A stretch of DNA of 48,371 nt from an uncultured Prevotellaceae bacterium (lineage in GTDB: Bacteria; Bacteroidota; Bacteroidia; Bacteroidales; Bacteroidaceae), in contig ONAG01000017.1 in NCBI GenBank assembly GCA_900315745.1, forward strand, positions 1-48,371. Reading direction: 5' to 3'. The notes below the pieces were generated by a model that searched no databases, was not told where the DNA came from, and saw nothing but the letters and a program-made list of their open reading frames with translations. The position numbers and the translations under genes are program-made. Positions 8,838 to 19,340 of the stretch are shown here, one piece after another (positions within the stretch are counted from its first letter, which is position 1; every line of letters starts with the position of its first letter).

Positions 8838-10352
8838 TCAAAAAGGAGCCTCTTCTATAGGTGGCGGTCCGAACGGGTCTGCCTCAGGAGGCAAATTCAT
8901 TCTTGAGCCTTTAATCTCCCCACCCTCTGTCGGCGGCATATATGTATCTTCTGGATTGTCGAACCTTGTAAACGAGCCTTTGAAATGCAGCAGCACATCA
9001 CCTACAGCACCTTTCCTGTGTTTTGCGATGATGATTTGTGCCATACCCCTCAGATCGTTGCCATTCTCATCATGATATATGTGATAGTATTCTGGACGGT
9101 GTACGAACAGCACCATGTCAGCATCCTGTTCGATGGCACCAGATTCACGCAAGTCACTCAACTGAGGTCTTTTTCCACCTTCCGCATCTCTTTGTTCCAC
9201 CGAACGATTAAGCTGCGACAAGGCAATGATAGGAATGTCAAGTTCCTTTGCCATTGATTTCAACGAGCGACTAATGTTGGACACCTCTTCCTGACGGCTT
9301 CCAAATCTCATGCCGTTAGCATTCATCAATTGCAGGTAGTCTATCATTATGATTTGCACATTCTTTTCTCTTACCAACCTGCGTGCCTTGGTACGCAATT
9401 CAAATATGGAAAGACCAGGGGTGTCGTCAAGATAGAGAGGTGCGCCATCCAGTTTCCTTATGTTCTTGTCGAGGCGACGCCACTCATCGTCATCCAGTTG
9501 GCCGTTCATTATCTTCTTGCTGTCAATCTCACATGTGTTGGAAATCAACCTGTTGACCAATTGGACATTACTCATTTCAAGCGAGAAGAACGCCGTAGGC
9601 ACACGATTGTCCACCGATATGTTCTTAGCAAGAGAAAGAGCAAAAGAAGTCTTGCCCATTGCCGGACGTCCAGCCAGTATTATCAGATCGCTCTTTTGCC
9701 ACCCAGAAGTCATGTCATCGAGTTTTGCGTATCCTGTAGGCACACCTGTCAATCCCCCCGAATTGGAAGCAGCTTTCTGCATTATCTCAACAGCCTGTTT
9801 CACAATAGGGTCAATCTGTGTATAGTCCTGCCGCATGTTCTTTTGCGACAACTCAAACAAATTGCCCTCAGCTTCCTGCATGACCATTTCTATGTCATTG
9901 CTTTCGTCAAAAGAAAGAGTCTCTATCCTACTTGCGAAAGAAATAAGCTCCCTTGCCAATGATTTCTGGGCAAGAATACGTGCATGATATTCTATGTGCG
10001 CAGAAGACGCGACATTGGCAGTAAGGTCATAAACATACATCTGGCCTCCTACTTCCTCCAAAGTCCCATCTCGCTTCAATTGTTCCACCACAGTGAGCAT
10101 ATCCACAGGATTCTCATTTATGCTCAATGTCTGAATGGCTGAAAAGACTTTTTGGTTGCGTGGCTCATAGAAAGTTTCAGGTCGAAGTATTTCGCTCACC
10201 ACGGTGAAAGCATCCTTGTCTATCATCAAGGCTCCAAGCACAAGTCGTTCTGTTTCCAAGGATTGTGGTGGAAGATGTCCCAACCCTGAATCAAATGCAG
10301 CATTAGCCGGCTTGCGTGTTTTTCTGTTATTGTTTGTATTGTTGTCTGGCAT
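8838..10352 (-). CDS. dnaB: Replicative DNA helicase DnaB
   Basis: A 504-residue hexameric 5'-3' helicase that unwinds DNA at the replication fork. The N-terminal DnaB domain (about 25-130) interacts with primase. The RecA-like ATPase core follows, with Walker A GRPAMGKTS at residues 228-236, the Walker B-like IIMIDYLQLM, and the conserved SRSLKSMAKELDIPIIALSQLNR and LSDLRESGAIEQDAD segments. A Pro/acidic C-terminal tail ends the protein. No intein interrupts the Walker motifs. It has its own promoter at 10372-10402, reading away from the GH51 gene. Confidence 0.97.
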   Translation of the reverse strand: MPDNNTNNNRKTRKPANAAFDSGLGHLPPQSLETERLVLGALMIDKDAFTVVSEILRPETFYEPRNQKVFSAIQTLSINENPVDMLTVVEQLKRDGTLEEVGGQMYVYDLTANVASSAHIEYHARILAQKSLARELISFASRIETLSFDESNDIEMVMQEAEGNLFELSQKNMRQDYTQIDPIVKQAVEIMQKAASNSGGLTGVPTGYAKLDDMTSGWQKSDLIILAGRPAMGKTSFALSLAKNISVDNRVPTAFFSLEMSNVQLVNRLISNTCEIDSKKIMNGQLDDDEWRRLDKNIRKLDGAPLYLDDTPGLSIFELRTKARRLVREKNVQIIMIDYLQLMNANGMRFGSRQEEVSNISRSLKSMAKELDIPIIALSQLNRSVEQRDAEGGKRPQLSDLRESGAIEQDADMVLFVHRPEYYHIYHDENGNDLRGMAQIIIAKHRKGAVGDVLLHFKGSFTRFDNPEDTYMPPTEGGEIKGSRMNLPPEADPFGPPPIEEAPF

Positions 10353-10371
10353 GGGTATTAATTTAGATGTG

Positions 10372-10402
10372 CAAATTTACAAAAAAACAAGACATCTGCA
10401 AA
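10372..10402 (-). promoter_or_regulatory. Promoter of dnaB
   Basis: The minus strand reads TTTG (10402-10399), a 19-nt spacer, then TAAATTTG (10379-10372), ending 19 nt before the dnaB ATG. This is a good Bacteroidetes-type promoter with a short untranslated leader. Confidence 0.65.
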
Positions 10403-10549
10403 AAACAGCATCATAATTTATATCAAAATAGTCTCCACATTTATTTATTGTCCCGATATTGAAATTATAAAATGTAACCATTTCAACTGCATAAGTAACC
10501 TAAACAAACAAATAACGTTTCGATTACAACAAAATCAAAGTTTTTAAAT

Positions 10550-10557
10550 TATATTTG
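10550..10557 (+). promoter_or_regulatory. Putative -7 promoter box for the GH51 gene
   Basis: TATATTTG matches TAnnTTTG and is 68 nt upstream of the GH51 start. No TTTG is found at the -33 position, so the promoter may need an activator. The remainder of the roughly 270-nt divergent gap to dnaB shows no other feature. Confidence 0.45.
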
Positions 10558-10624
10558 CAAATCAAGAAACAATAGATTTATTAAGTTTTCATACCAACTA
10601 TTCAATAAACATAATACTACAACA

Positions 10625-12607
10625 ATGAAAAGACGCAACTTAATCATCCTTGCCTTCATGGTAACATCCTTGGGCATGTCTGCCCAAAAGCCCATTACAG
10701 CACCTGCTGGTGGCAAACAGATAAGCGACGAACTAATAGGCATCTTTTTTGAAGACATCAGCAGTGCCGCAGACGGAGGCCTTTATGCAGAACTCGTCCA
10801 AAACGGCTCTTTTGAATACAGTCCGGCAGAAAAAGACGGTTGGGGACCTGGCACGTCGTGGCGCATGATTCGCCCAGGCCATTCCCTTGGCTACATTGAA
10901 CCACGAAGCGACAAGCCCATCCACGCAAACAACCCAACATACATGCGTCTTCATGTAGAGCGTGTTGGACATTATTATGACTATTCAGGCTGGACAGGTT
11001 TTGGCATCCAGAATGACGGGTTCGATGGCTTTAGAGTCAAGGCAGGTTCGAAGTATGATTTTTCTATCTTCATGAGAAACGTAGAAGGCAATGCCAAAGA
11101 AGTTCGCGTGGCGCTGGTTGTGCCTCAGGGATGGGGAAAAGACCCCAAACTTGTAGGAGAAGCCAAACTGAACACATCCTCTGCAAACTGGACCAAGCAT
11201 GAAGCAAAGATTACAGCTTCAGAAGACGCCGACAAGGCAATTCTACAAATTTTGGTATTAGGCACAGGCGTTGTTGACGTTGACATGGTATCTCTCATGC
11301 CAGAAGACACTTACAAAGGACACGGCATGAGGAAAGACTTGGCACAAGCTTTGGCAGACCTTCATCCGAAATTCATGCGATTCCCCGGAGGATGCGTGGT
11401 TCACGGAGGCGGCGACGGTTTTTGGGACACATACCGCTGGAAGACCACGATAGGACCCAAAGAACAACGACGCGGTTTGAAAAACACATGGGGCTACCAC
11501 CAGTCAATGGGTTTGGGTTATTTCGAGTATTTCCAGTTCTGTGAAGATTTGGGCATGGAGCCATTGCCAATACTCCCATGTGGCGTGAGTTGCCAGGGCA
11601 CCAATGGCGGTTGGGGAATGAAAGACCAGGCACAAGACTGGGTACCCATGAGCGAAATGGACGAATGGGTGAACGAAGCATTGGACTTGATAGAATGGGC
11701 TAATGGAGATGCCACTACAAAATGGGGACGCCTGAGGGCTGAAGCAGGACATCCCAAGCCATTTAATTTGAAATACCTTGGTTTGGGCAACGAAGAGCGT
11801 ATTTCTCCAGAATTTATAGAAAGATTCAAGTACATTTACGAAAGAGTACATTCTGCACATCCAGAAATCGTCATTGTAGGAACGGCAGGCCCCGGTTCGC
11901 ATCCTGGCAACAGAGATTTCGATACTGGCTGGAAACTTGCAGATGAAATTGGTTTGGACATACTCGACGAACATTATTATGAGCCACGCGATTATTTCTT
12001 GAAATCACGTCAATATGACAACTACCCACGTGACCGCAAGACAAAAGTATATCTTGGCGAATACGCCGCAAAAGACAAGAAACTGATTGACGCATTGGCA
12101 GAAGGACTTTACTTGCTCCATGTGGAAAGAAATGGAGACGTTGTTGCCATGACTTCTTATGCACCCCTCTTTGCAAGAAAGAATGCCACCAACTGGAACC
12201 CCGACCTTATTTATTTTGACAACGAGCGTCCTTACCTTACATGCAGCTATTACGTTCAGCAAATGTTCGGCCAGTCTTCAGGCAACTACTATTACGGAGA
12301 CTGTGTGAAAATAGAAGATGGCACCGAGCTACAAGGTCAGTCAGTAATACTCAACACAAAGACTCGACAGCTGTTTGTCAAGATATGCAATGCCAGTGCA
12401 GATGCAAAGGACGTGTCAATAAACCTCTCACGCTTCAAGGGCATCAAGCCAACGGCTGTCCAAACCATCATTTCCGGTCAGCCAGAAGACGAGAACAACT
12501 ATGAGCAACAGCCAATATCGCCCCAAACCAAGACGATAAAGGCAAGCAAGAAGATGAAATACAATGTTGCACCATATACAATGATGATGCTTCAATTCTC
12601 ACTTTAG
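10625..12607 (+). CDS. Secreted GH51 alpha-L-arabinofuranosidase
   Basis: A 660-residue exported enzyme of glycoside hydrolase family 51, expected to release terminal L-arabinofuranose from arabinoxylan or arabinan side chains. The signal peptide ends at about MSAQ (residue 21). Residues about 55-225 form a CBM4/9-like beta-sandwich typical of GH51 enzymes of this group. The TIM barrel follows: the acid/base Glu is E390 in GLGNEE, and the nucleophile is E479 in YLGEYA. A C-terminal beta domain (about 530-660) completes the protein. Length agrees with secreted Bacteroidetes members. It is transcribed away from dnaB and is followed by the long inverted repeat at 12638-12768. It lies 4 kb from the SusC/D locus and may work with it. 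Confidence 0.92.
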   Translation: MKRRNLIILAFMVTSLGMSAQKPITAPAGGKQISDELIGIFFEDISSAADGGLYAELVQNGSFEYSPAEKDGWGPGTSWRMIRPGHSLGYIEPRSDKPIHANNPTYMRLHVERVGHYYDYSGWTGFGIQNDGFDGFRVKAGSKYDFSIFMRNVEGNAKEVRVALVVPQGWGKDPKLVGEAKLNTSSANWTKHEAKITASEDADKAILQILVLGTGVVDVDMVSLMPEDTYKGHGMRKDLAQALADLHPKFMRFPGGCVVHGGGDGFWDTYRWKTTIGPKEQRRGLKNTWGYHQSMGLGYFEYFQFCEDLGMEPLPILPCGVSCQGTNGGWGMKDQAQDWVPMSEMDEWVNEALDLIEWANGDATTKWGRLRAEAGHPKPFNLKYLGLGNEERISPEFIERFKYIYERVHSAHPEIVIVGTAGPGSHPGNRDFDTGWKLADEIGLDILDEHYYEPRDYFLKSRQYDNYPRDRKTKVYLGEYAAKDKKLIDALAEGLYLLHVERNGDVVAMTSYAPLFARKNATNWNPDLIYFDNERPYLTCSYYVQQMFGQSSGNYYYGDCVKIEDGTELQGQSVILNTKTRQLFVKICNASADAKDVSINLSRFKGIKPTAVQTIISGQPEDENNYEQQPISPQTKTIKASKKMKYNVAPYTMMMLQFSL

Positions 12608-12637
12608 TTGACCATTGTTTTCAAGACATATTTCACA

Positions 12638-12768
12638 AATTAGGCATTCCGCAAAGTGCAACTATTAAGGTTGCAACAATTATTCAAACGACCAATCCCA
12701 TGAAAAAAACACGATGGGATTTGGTCGTTTGAACATTTTGCACTAACTTTGCATATAATGCCTAATTA
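12638..12768. repeat. 131-bp imperfect inverted repeat spanning the ptb promoter
   Basis: Three blocks are repeated in inverted order around a 12-nt centre. AATTAGGCATT (12638-12648) pairs with AATGCCTAATT (12758-12768). GCAAAGTGCAA (12651-12661) pairs with TTGCACTAACTTTGC (12738-12752), with a 3-nt insertion. TCAAACGACCAATCCCAT (12684-12701) pairs with 12714-12732, with a 1-nt insertion. The right half contains the promoter of the downstream gene, so the left half is a mirrored and partly decayed copy of it. No T-tract follows, so this is not a standard intrinsic terminator. Confidence 0.75.
12720..12751 (+). promoter_or_regulatory. Promoter of the phosphate acyltransferase gene
   Basis: TTTG (12720-12723), a 20-nt spacer, and TAACTTTG (12744-12751) match the Bacteroidetes consensus exactly. 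The -33 box lies inside the right arm of the central palindrome (12684-12732), so any protein or structure formed on the dyad would compete with RNA polymerase. Confidence 0.75.
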
Positions 12769-12788
12769 TTAACAAAAGCACCGTTATT

Positions 12789-13709
12789 ATGGAAACCATC
12801 AAAAACTTCGACCAACTGGTGTCTCACCTTTCCCAACAAGGCCAACGCAAGCGCGTGGCTGTAGTATGCGCATCCGACGAATCCACCCAATATGCTGTGG
12901 CACGCGCACTTCGTGAAGGATTCATAGAAGCTATCTTCGTAGGATGCAAGGAAGACATTGAGACAAAGCCAGATTTCATCGAAATGGCCGAACACATCAC
13001 ATACGTTGAAGCAGAAAGTCGCTTGGAAGCAGCCAACAAAGCAGTTGAGCTGGTACGCGAACAGAAAGCCGACATACTTATGAAAGGTTTGATAAATACA
13101 GACGACCTGCTGCATGCCGTGCTCAACAAAGAACATGGAATATTGCCCAAAGGTCGTGTACTTACCCATCTCACCGCATCCTGTATTCCTGGCTATCCCA
13201 AGATGCTGTTCTTCACTGATGCCGCCGTAATCCCCTACCCCACACACGAGCAAAGAGTAGAACAGGTGAGATACATAACCAAACTGTGTCACGACTTTGG
13301 CATTTCCATCCCTAAGATATCCCTCATCCACTGCTCAGAAAAAGTAGGCGGCAAATTCTTCCCCTTCACAGAACGTTATGCAGAAATAATCGAAGAAGGG
13401 CGCAAGGGCACGTTTGGACCATGTGTCATAGACGGACCTCTCGACCTGAAGACATCCTGTTGCAAGGAAAGCTTGGAGAAAAAAGGCATAGCATCCCCAT
13501 TGGAAGGAGAGGCAGACGCACTTGTATTCCCTGACATAGAGGCAGGCAACGTATTCTACAAGACCATCACCCTATTCTCAAAAGCAGAGACAGCAGGCAT
13601 GTTGGCAGGAACGATGGCTCCTGTGGTGCTGCCATCTCGCAGCGACAGCAAGACATGCAAGTTTTGCAGTCTGGCATTGGCAGCCATCAATGCCAATTCC
13701 ACTAAATAA
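12789..13709 (+). CDS. Phosphate acetyl/butyryltransferase family protein
   Basis: A 306-residue cytoplasmic enzyme of the Pta/Ptb family, which interconverts an acyl-CoA and phosphate with an acyl-phosphate and CoA. The whole length fits phosphate butyryltransferase (about 300 residues) rather than the longer Pta. Typical elements are VAVVCASDE in the N-terminal part, [21 protein letters not shown] (about 93-113), the central [11 protein letters not shown], and SALPS-like C-terminal residues (VLPSRSDS). A kinase partner (buk or ackA) is normally adjacent but none is present here. It is probably co-transcribed with uvrA, which starts 41 nt downstream. The acyl chain used cannot be decided from the sequence alone. 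Confidence 0.85.
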   Translation: METIKNFDQLVSHLSQQGQRKRVAVVCASDESTQYAVARALREGFIEAIFVGCKEDIETKPDFIEMAEHITYVEAESRLEAANKAVELVREQKADILMKGLINTDDLLHAVLNKEHGILPKGRVLTHLTASCIPGYPKMLFFTDAAVIPYPTHEQRVEQVRYITKLCHDFGISIPKISLIHCSEKVGGKFFPFTERYAEIIEEGRKGTFGPCVIDGPLDLKTSCCKESLEKKGIASPLEGEADALVFPDIEAGNVFYKTITLFSKAETAGMLAGTMAPVVLPSRSDSKTCKFCSLALAAINANSTK

Positions 13710-13750
13710 GACAACGAAAAGCCATCTTCAACAGCCAACAACAAAGACCA

Positions 13751-16567
13751 ATGAGATCGCACATTGAGGTGAAAGGTGCTCGGGTTAACAACCTGAAAAA
13801 CATAGACGTTGACATTCCACATGGTGAACTGGTAGTAATATCAGGCGTCAGCGGGAGTGGAAAGTCATCCTTGGCATTTGACACGCTATATGCCGAAGGC
13901 CAACGCAGATATGTGGAGAGCCTTTCGTCGTATGCGCGACAATTCCTTGGTCGCATGAGCAAGCCTGAGTGCGACTATATCAAGGGCTTGCCTCCTGCCA
14001 TTGCCATCGAGCAACGGGTTATTAGCCGCAATCCACGTTCCACAGTAGGAACATCAACCGAAATATACGAGTACCTGAGACTACTCTATGCCCGCATTGG
14101 CAAAACATACTCGCCGATAAGCGGTTCTCCGGTGAAAAAACACACTGTTGAAGATATTGTTAACAAAGTCAAGGAGTTCACATTCGGGACAAAATTCTGC
14201 GTGATGGCACCTTTCCTCATTCCAGAAGGACGCACACTGGAAAGGCAGTTGCAGATGGAGCAACAACAAGGCTTTGTAAGGTTATTCTACAAAGGCCAGT
14301 TCCTAAGAATCGACGAGATGCTTGAGTCTCTCCCAGAATTGGGCAAAGTGGAAACATCCAATCTGTTCCTTTTGATAGACAGAATGTCTTTAGATGGAAG
14401 CAAGGACAGTATTTCGAGATTGACCGACTCCATAGAGACTGCACTTTACGAAGGTGACGGCTCATGCAGAATAACTTTCTTGCCATCCAACTTGTCGTAT
14501 GATTTCTCAACAAGGTTTGAGGCTGATGGAATGACATTCGAGGAGCCAAGCGACAATCTCTTTTCTTTCAACTCCCCCGTGGGAGCTTGCCCCACATGCG
14601 AAGGCTATGGCAATGTCATAGGCATAGACGAGAGGCTTGTGATACCCAACACCACATTAAGCATATACGAAGGGTGCGTGCAGTGTTGGCACGGCGACAA
14701 GATGAAGATTTGGCAGGAAGAGTTTTGCCGCAGGGGTGCGCGTCACAATTTTCCTATTTTCAAACCATATCTGGAGCTTTCCAGCAAGGAAAAGGACTGG
14801 CTGTGGAACGGTTTTCCCGAGGACCGTCAACTCGACATTCACGAACAAGTGTCGATCAATGCTTTCTTTGCCATGGTGAGAGAGAACCAATACAAGATAC
14901 AGTATCGAGTGATGCTGAGTCGATATAAGGGAAAGACCATCTGTCCTGACTGTCGTGGCACAAGACTAAAGAAAGAAGCTGGTTATGTGAAAATAGGAGG
15001 AAAGAGCATATCCGACTTGGTTGAGATGCCGATATGGAATCTTAGGGAATGGTTCTTGAACCTTGAGTTGGACGAACATGAGCAAGCCATTGCCAAACGC
15101 CTCTTGGTGGAAATAAACAACCGTTTGCAATTCCTCGTAGAAGTTGGATTAGGATATCTGACACTCAACCGAAGGTCCAACACCTTAAGTGGTGGAGAAA
15201 GCCAAAGAATAAACCTTACCACAGCCATTGGCAGTTCGTTGGTTGGATCGCTATATATTCTCGACGAGCCCAGCATAGGACTTCACAGTCGCGACACAGC
15301 ACGTTTGATACATGTGCTCAAAGAACTTCAGTCAATAGGAAACACCGTGATTGTCGTGGAACACGATGAAGAATTCATGCGTGCAGCAGACTATCTTATT
15401 GACATTGGGCCAGATGCCGGCAGATTGGGTGGCGAAGTGGTTTTCATTGGGAAACCCAGCGAGATAACGACTCATTCAGAGGAAAAATATCCCAACAGCC
15501 ACACTGTGAAATACCTCACGCACTTGGAAGAAATACCTGTTCCCGCCACACGCAGGCCATGGAATATGTTCATAAGCTTGCGTGGAGCTCGGATGAACAA
15601 CCTGCGAGGAATAGATGTAAGGATACCACTCAACGTTTTCACTGTAGTTACTGGAGTGAGTGGCAGCGGGAAATCATCATTGGTTAAAGGGATACTTTAT
15701 CCTGCATTGAAAAGGCACTTGGGCGACGTCTGTGATGCGCCTGGTGAATATCTTTCCCTTGAAGGCGACTGGCAACAAATCCGCAGGGTTGAATTTGTTG
15801 ACCAAAACCCCATAGGAAAGAGCAGCAGGAGCAACCCAGCCACCTATGTGAAGGCATACGAAGCTATCCGCCAGCTCTTTGCAGAGCAGCAACTGTCGAA
15901 GCAAATGGGATTCACCCCACAATATTTCTCATTCAATGCCGACGGCGGCCGATGTGACGAATGCAAGGGTGCCGGCGTCATCACTGTTGAGATGCAATTC
16001 ATGGCTGATTTGGAATTGGAATGTGAGGCATGCCATGGCAAACGCTTCAAGCACGATATTCTTGAGGTGACTTTCGCAGGGAAAAACATCAACGATGTGC
16101 TTGACATGACCGTTTCTGAAGCTATCATATTTTTCAAAGAAAACAAACAAGACAGCATAGTGTCACGCCTGCAACCCTTGGAGGATGTGGGATTGGGATA
16201 CATAAAGTTGGGTCAAAGTTCATCAACTTTGTCTGGAGGTGAAAACCAAAGAGTGAAATTAGCATATTTCATTGGTCAGGAAAGACAAGACCCCACCTTG
16301 TTCATGTTTGATGAGCCTACCACAGGACTCCATTTCCACGATATCCGCAAGTTGCTCTCATCGTTCCAAAATCTCATTTCCAGAGGGCACACCATATTGA
16401 TAATAGAGCACAACATGGAAGTCATAAAGAGTGCGGATTACGTGATAGACCTTGGGCCGGAAGGAGGCAACAAAGGAGGGAATTTAGTTTTTGCTGGAAC
16501 ACCAGAAGATTTGGTCAATTGCAAAGAAAGCATAACAGGCAAATACTTGAAAAGCCACTTTTCTTGA
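13751..16567 (+). CDS. uvrA: Excinuclease ABC subunit A
   Basis: A 938-residue DNA-damage sensor of nucleotide excision repair. It is a twin ABC ATPase that forms a dimer and loads UvrB. Walker A motifs are GVSGSGKSS at residues 32-40 and again at about 633-642. ABC signatures are [11 protein letters not shown] and [11 protein letters not shown]. Zinc-binding cysteines are visible as CPTC in the first half, CPDCRGTRL, and the CDEC...CEACHGKRF pair at about 735-765. The DNA-binding region [18 protein letters not shown] is intact. Length is normal for UvrA. It follows the acyltransferase gene by 41 nt on the same strand. No strong terminator follows it, only a weak AATTTTG/CAAAATT hairpin. Confidence 0.96.
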   Translation: MRSHIEVKGARVNNLKNIDVDIPHGELVVISGVSGSGKSSLAFDTLYAEGQRRYVESLSSYARQFLGRMSKPECDYIKGLPPAIAIEQRVISRNPRSTVGTSTEIYEYLRLLYARIGKTYSPISGSPVKKHTVEDIVNKVKEFTFGTKFCVMAPFLIPEGRTLERQLQMEQQQGFVRLFYKGQFLRIDEMLESLPELGKVETSNLFLLIDRMSLDGSKDSISRLTDSIETALYEGDGSCRITFLPSNLSYDFSTRFEADGMTFEEPSDNLFSFNSPVGACPTCEGYGNVIGIDERLVIPNTTLSIYEGCVQCWHGDKMKIWQEEFCRRGARHNFPIFKPYLELSSKEKDWLWNGFPEDRQLDIHEQVSINAFFAMVRENQYKIQYRVMLSRYKGKTICPDCRGTRLKKEAGYVKIGGKSISDLVEMPIWNLREWFLNLELDEHEQAIAKRLLVEINNRLQFLVEVGLGYLTLNRRSNTLSGGESQRINLTTAIGSSLVGSLYILDEPSIGLHSRDTARLIHVLKELQSIGNTVIVVEHDEEFMRAADYLIDIGPDAGRLGGEVVFIGKPSEITTHSEEKYPNSHTVKYLTHLEEIPVPATRRPWNMFISLRGARMNNLRGIDVRIPLNVFTVVTGVSGSGKSSLVKGILYPALKRHLGDVCDAPGEYLSLEGDWQQIRRVEFVDQNPIGKSSRSNPATYVKAYEAIRQLFAEQQLSKQMGFTPQYFSFNADGGRCDECKGAGVITVEMQFMADLELECEACHGKRFKHDILEVTFAGKNINDVLDMTVSEAIIFFKENKQDSIVSRLQPLEDVGLGYIKLGQSSSTLSGGENQRVKLAYFIGQERQDPTLFMFDEPTTGLHFHDIRKLLSSFQNLISRGHTILIIEHNMEVIKSADYVIDLGPEGGNKGGNLVFAGTPEDLVNCKESITGKYLKSHFS

Positions 16568-16594
16568 AAGCCTTGATACCGAAAAAAGCCTATC

Positions 16595-16621
16595 AATTTT
16601 GTCTAACAATCAAGCAAAATT
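16595..16621 (+). terminator. Weak hairpin after uvrA
   Basis: AATTTTG and CAAAATT form a 7-bp A/T-rich stem with a 13-nt loop, followed by GTCCTATTTT. It could end the uvrA transcript, but the stem is weak. Otherwise the gap up to 16783 holds only the promoter box at 16739. Confidence 0.3.
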
Positions 16622-16738
16622 GTCCTATTTTAACAATATGGTACATAATGAAAAAACCATGATACATTTTCAAAAACACGTCCTATGAAGAGCAAAAACG
16701 CTGTAACAATCTAAAAAGATTATTAAAAAATAACCCAA

Positions 16739-16746
16739 TACCTTTG
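16739..16746 (+). promoter_or_regulatory. Putative -7 promoter box of the FAS1/SusCD operon
   Basis: TACCTTTG matches TAnnTTTG, 37 nt upstream of the first FAS1 gene. There is no TTTG 19-21 nt upstream, which is common for promoters controlled by an activator or an alternative sigma factor. No regulator gene lies nearby. Confidence 0.5.
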
Positions 16747-16783
16747 CACAAAATCTTAAAAACTAAAAAGTAATACTAAATTT

Positions 16784-19321
16784 ATGAAAACCGAGAAAAC
16801 AAAGTGTAGGCGCAATCTACATCGTTTGTTGATGGCAGGAATGCTGTTGGCATCAGGATTGGTCGTGACGTCTTGTTCGGAGTATGACCTCGACGAACGA
16901 ACGCCCGAAGGATGGGGAGCGAGCATCTACAGTTGGCTCAAGGAAAACGGCAATTACACCAATACGGTGAGAATGGTTGACGACCTGGGCTACAACGAGG
17001 TATTGGCGAAGACCGGTTCAAAGACCCTCTTCGTTGCCGATGATGCTGCATACGAACGCTTCTTCCGTTCCAACAAATGGGGTGTGAGAAACTACGACCA
17101 GTTGACAACATCACAGAAAAAGCTTCTTTTGTTTGGCAGCATGATGGACAACTCCATGCAGCTCAACAGTCTCCCAAGTGTTGAAGGCACACCGCCACGT
17201 GAGGGAGAATGTATGAGGAGGTTTGCTTCAAGCACACCTTATGATTCTGTTTCCATCCTCAGTCCACAACAAATGCCCGACAATCCTTATTGGAAACGCT
17301 ACCGCGAGTCAGGCAAGCCACTTGTGTGCATGACAGACAATTCTGTCGTACCACTGGTGCAATTCATAGAGAAGCAGTTGGTAAACAGGCGCATCACCAA
17401 TACTGACTACGATTTTCTGTATAACAACACCACACATCGCCAACCTGGAGATGCAAGTATCAACGGTGTTCAGGTGGACTCAGCCAACATCAAATGCTCC
17501 AATGGATTCATCCATAAGATGAGCGAGGTAATCACACCACTACCAAACATGGCTGAACTTTTAGCCCAAAAGCCCAATGTCAGCATGTTCAACAAACTGC
17601 TTGAACGTTTCTGCGCACCTTATTGGGTAGGTGAGACAACAACCACACAATATAATTATTTGTATAACCAGAACGTAGATTCTGTTTTCCAAAAAAGATT
17701 CTTCTCTGAAAAGTCACAAGAGGGCCAGCCTCTTAATGCCACTCCAGACAATGGTCCTGTGAATGGCCTGTTAAAGTATGACCCAGAGTGGAACGCATAC
17801 TACGCCGGTCTCAACGACCAAGGTGGCAACATCGCCCTGCAACGTGACATGGCAGTGATGATGGTGCCAAGCGATGAAGCACTGACCGAGTATTGGGAGA
17901 ATGGCGCCGGCCGTGTCCTCAAGGATTATTATGGCACATGGGAAAATGTACCCGACGAAGTGGTAGTGAAATTGCTTAACAACAACATGCTAAGTTCATT
18001 CATATCATCAGTGCCCTCCAAATTCCAAGGAATCCTGAATGACGCAAACGATCCCATGGGTGTTGAAATTTCAGCCATCGACTCCGTATGGCTTGGCTGC
18101 AATGGTGCCATATACCTGACCAACCATGTATATTCTCCAACAGCCTATGTCAGCGTTTCATTCCCAGCCCTGGTGAATGAGACCATGAAGATTCTGTATT
18201 GGGGCATCGAGCAGTTGCAATATAATGTGTATCTCAACTCTCTTAACTCCTATTATAGCTTCTTCATACCCACAAACAATGCTCTGTTGGAATACATAGA
18301 CCCATGTTCATACGGCAAGAGCCAGACCCAGCTTTTCCGTTTCCATTATGATGGAACGAAAGTGAACAAAGACGACCGCGTGTGGGCAAGTATTTGGAAT
18401 TACGACCCAGCAACAGGAGTTGTAGGCGACTCAATAGGCAAGGCAGACTACAACCAAGTGAGAAATCGCCTGAAGGACATTCTCGACACACATATAGTAA
18501 TAGGTAATGTGGAAGATGGACAAACATTCTATCGCACCAAGGGAGGCACTGAGATTCGCGTACACAACACCAAGGCTGGTGCTTCAGGCATGACTGTTGA
18601 AGGCAGCTATCAGATGAACGAAGGCTCCCCCATCCCGGTAAGCTACATCTATGACCAGACAGACGGAGGCAACGGCAAGAGCTATATTCTGGAAGGCCAG
18701 CCCATCTTGGGCACACGCAAGACCGTGCGTGATGTGCTTGCCAGCCGCCCCGAGTTCTCTAAATTCTTGGAGTTGATGGACGGCAGTGGACTTTTCGAAC
18801 AAATCCACAATAGAAGGAACGCTTGTGGTGGTACCAACATATCCGTGTTCAATACTTACCACTACACCATATACGTACCTACAAACGAGAGCATAGAAGA
18901 ATTGCAACGTCAAGGCAAGCTGTCTTCATGGGAAGCAGTTGACGCATTTGAAGAAGCAGGCAACCTGACAGCAAAGACACAAGACTCGCTTCAGATTGTC
19001 AATTTCTTGAAATATCACATTCAGGATAATGCCCTGTTTATTGGAGGCGGCGAAGATTCTGGCGACTTTGAGACAGCCGTCATCGACCCATCGACAAACA
19101 GATTCTACCGTCTTGCAGCAAGATTGGATGCCAATGGCATCAGCATCACCGACCATGCCAAGAACACCAGGCATGTGGTGACCACCAACAGCCAACTTTA
19201 CAATCTTGTGGCGCGTGAATTCCAATACAACTCATCAGACGCCTCAGCGGCCAGCAATATAGAAACATCTTCATCGGCTGTCATACACCTCATCGACAAA
19301 CCGCTGTTGATAAAGAATTGA
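16784..19321 (+). CDS. Multi-FAS1 (fasciclin) surface lipoprotein
   Basis: An 845-residue lipoprotein. A basic N-terminus and hydrophobic segment end in VVTSC with acylated Cys31. The next residues, SEYDLDE, are acidic, like the export signal that sends Bacteroidetes lipoproteins to the cell surface. The mature protein contains three or four fasciclin-like repeats, recognised by segments such as TLFVADDAAYERFF (about 80-95), SFFIPTNNALLEYI (about 490) and TIYVPTNESIEEL (about 695). FAS1 domains mediate adhesion or binding to proteins and sugars. It opens a seven-gene operon and lies 19 nt before susC, so it probably belongs to the outer-membrane uptake complex. Its ligand is unknown. Confidence 0.82.
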   Translation: MKTEKTKCRRNLHRLLMAGMLLASGLVVTSCSEYDLDERTPEGWGASIYSWLKENGNYTNTVRMVDDLGYNEVLAKTGSKTLFVADDAAYERFFRSNKWGVRNYDQLTTSQKKLLLFGSMMDNSMQLNSLPSVEGTPPREGECMRRFASSTPYDSVSILSPQQMPDNPYWKRYRESGKPLVCMTDNSVVPLVQFIEKQLVNRRITNTDYDFLYNNTTHRQPGDASINGVQVDSANIKCSNGFIHKMSEVITPLPNMAELLAQKPNVSMFNKLLERFCAPYWVGETTTTQYNYLYNQNVDSVFQKRFFSEKSQEGQPLNATPDNGPVNGLLKYDPEWNAYYAGLNDQGGNIALQRDMAVMMVPSDEALTEYWENGAGRVLKDYYGTWENVPDEVVVKLLNNNMLSSFISSVPSKFQGILNDANDPMGVEISAIDSVWLGCNGAIYLTNHVYSPTAYVSVSFPALVNETMKILYWGIEQLQYNVYLNSLNSYYSFFIPTNNALLEYIDPCSYGKSQTQLFRFHYDGTKVNKDDRVWASIWNYDPATGVVGDSIGKADYNQVRNRLKDILDTHIVIGNVEDGQTFYRTKGGTEIRVHNTKAGASGMTVEGSYQMNEGSPIPVSYIYDQTDGGNGKSYILEGQPILGTRKTVRDVLASRPEFSKFLELMDGSGLFEQIHNRRNACGGTNISVFNTYHYTIYVPTNESIEELQRQGKLSSWEAVDAFEEAGNLTAKTQDSLQIVNFLKYHIQDNALFIGGGEDSGDFETAVIDPSTNRFYRLAARLDANGISITDHAKNTRHVVTTNSQLYNLVAREFQYNSSDASAASNIETSSSAVIHLIDKPLLIKN

Positions 19322-19340
19322 CCATCGAAAATAGCGAACT

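Noticed and set aside
9330-9962. A 210-codon open frame on the plus strand opposite dnaB
   Set aside because: It lies entirely within the conserved dnaB frame, has no start context or family motifs, and its composition is that of an antisense shadow.
12684-12732. Central palindrome as an ordinary intrinsic terminator for the GH51 gene
   Set aside because: No T-tract follows on either strand and the palindrome is part of a longer mirrored structure that includes a promoter.
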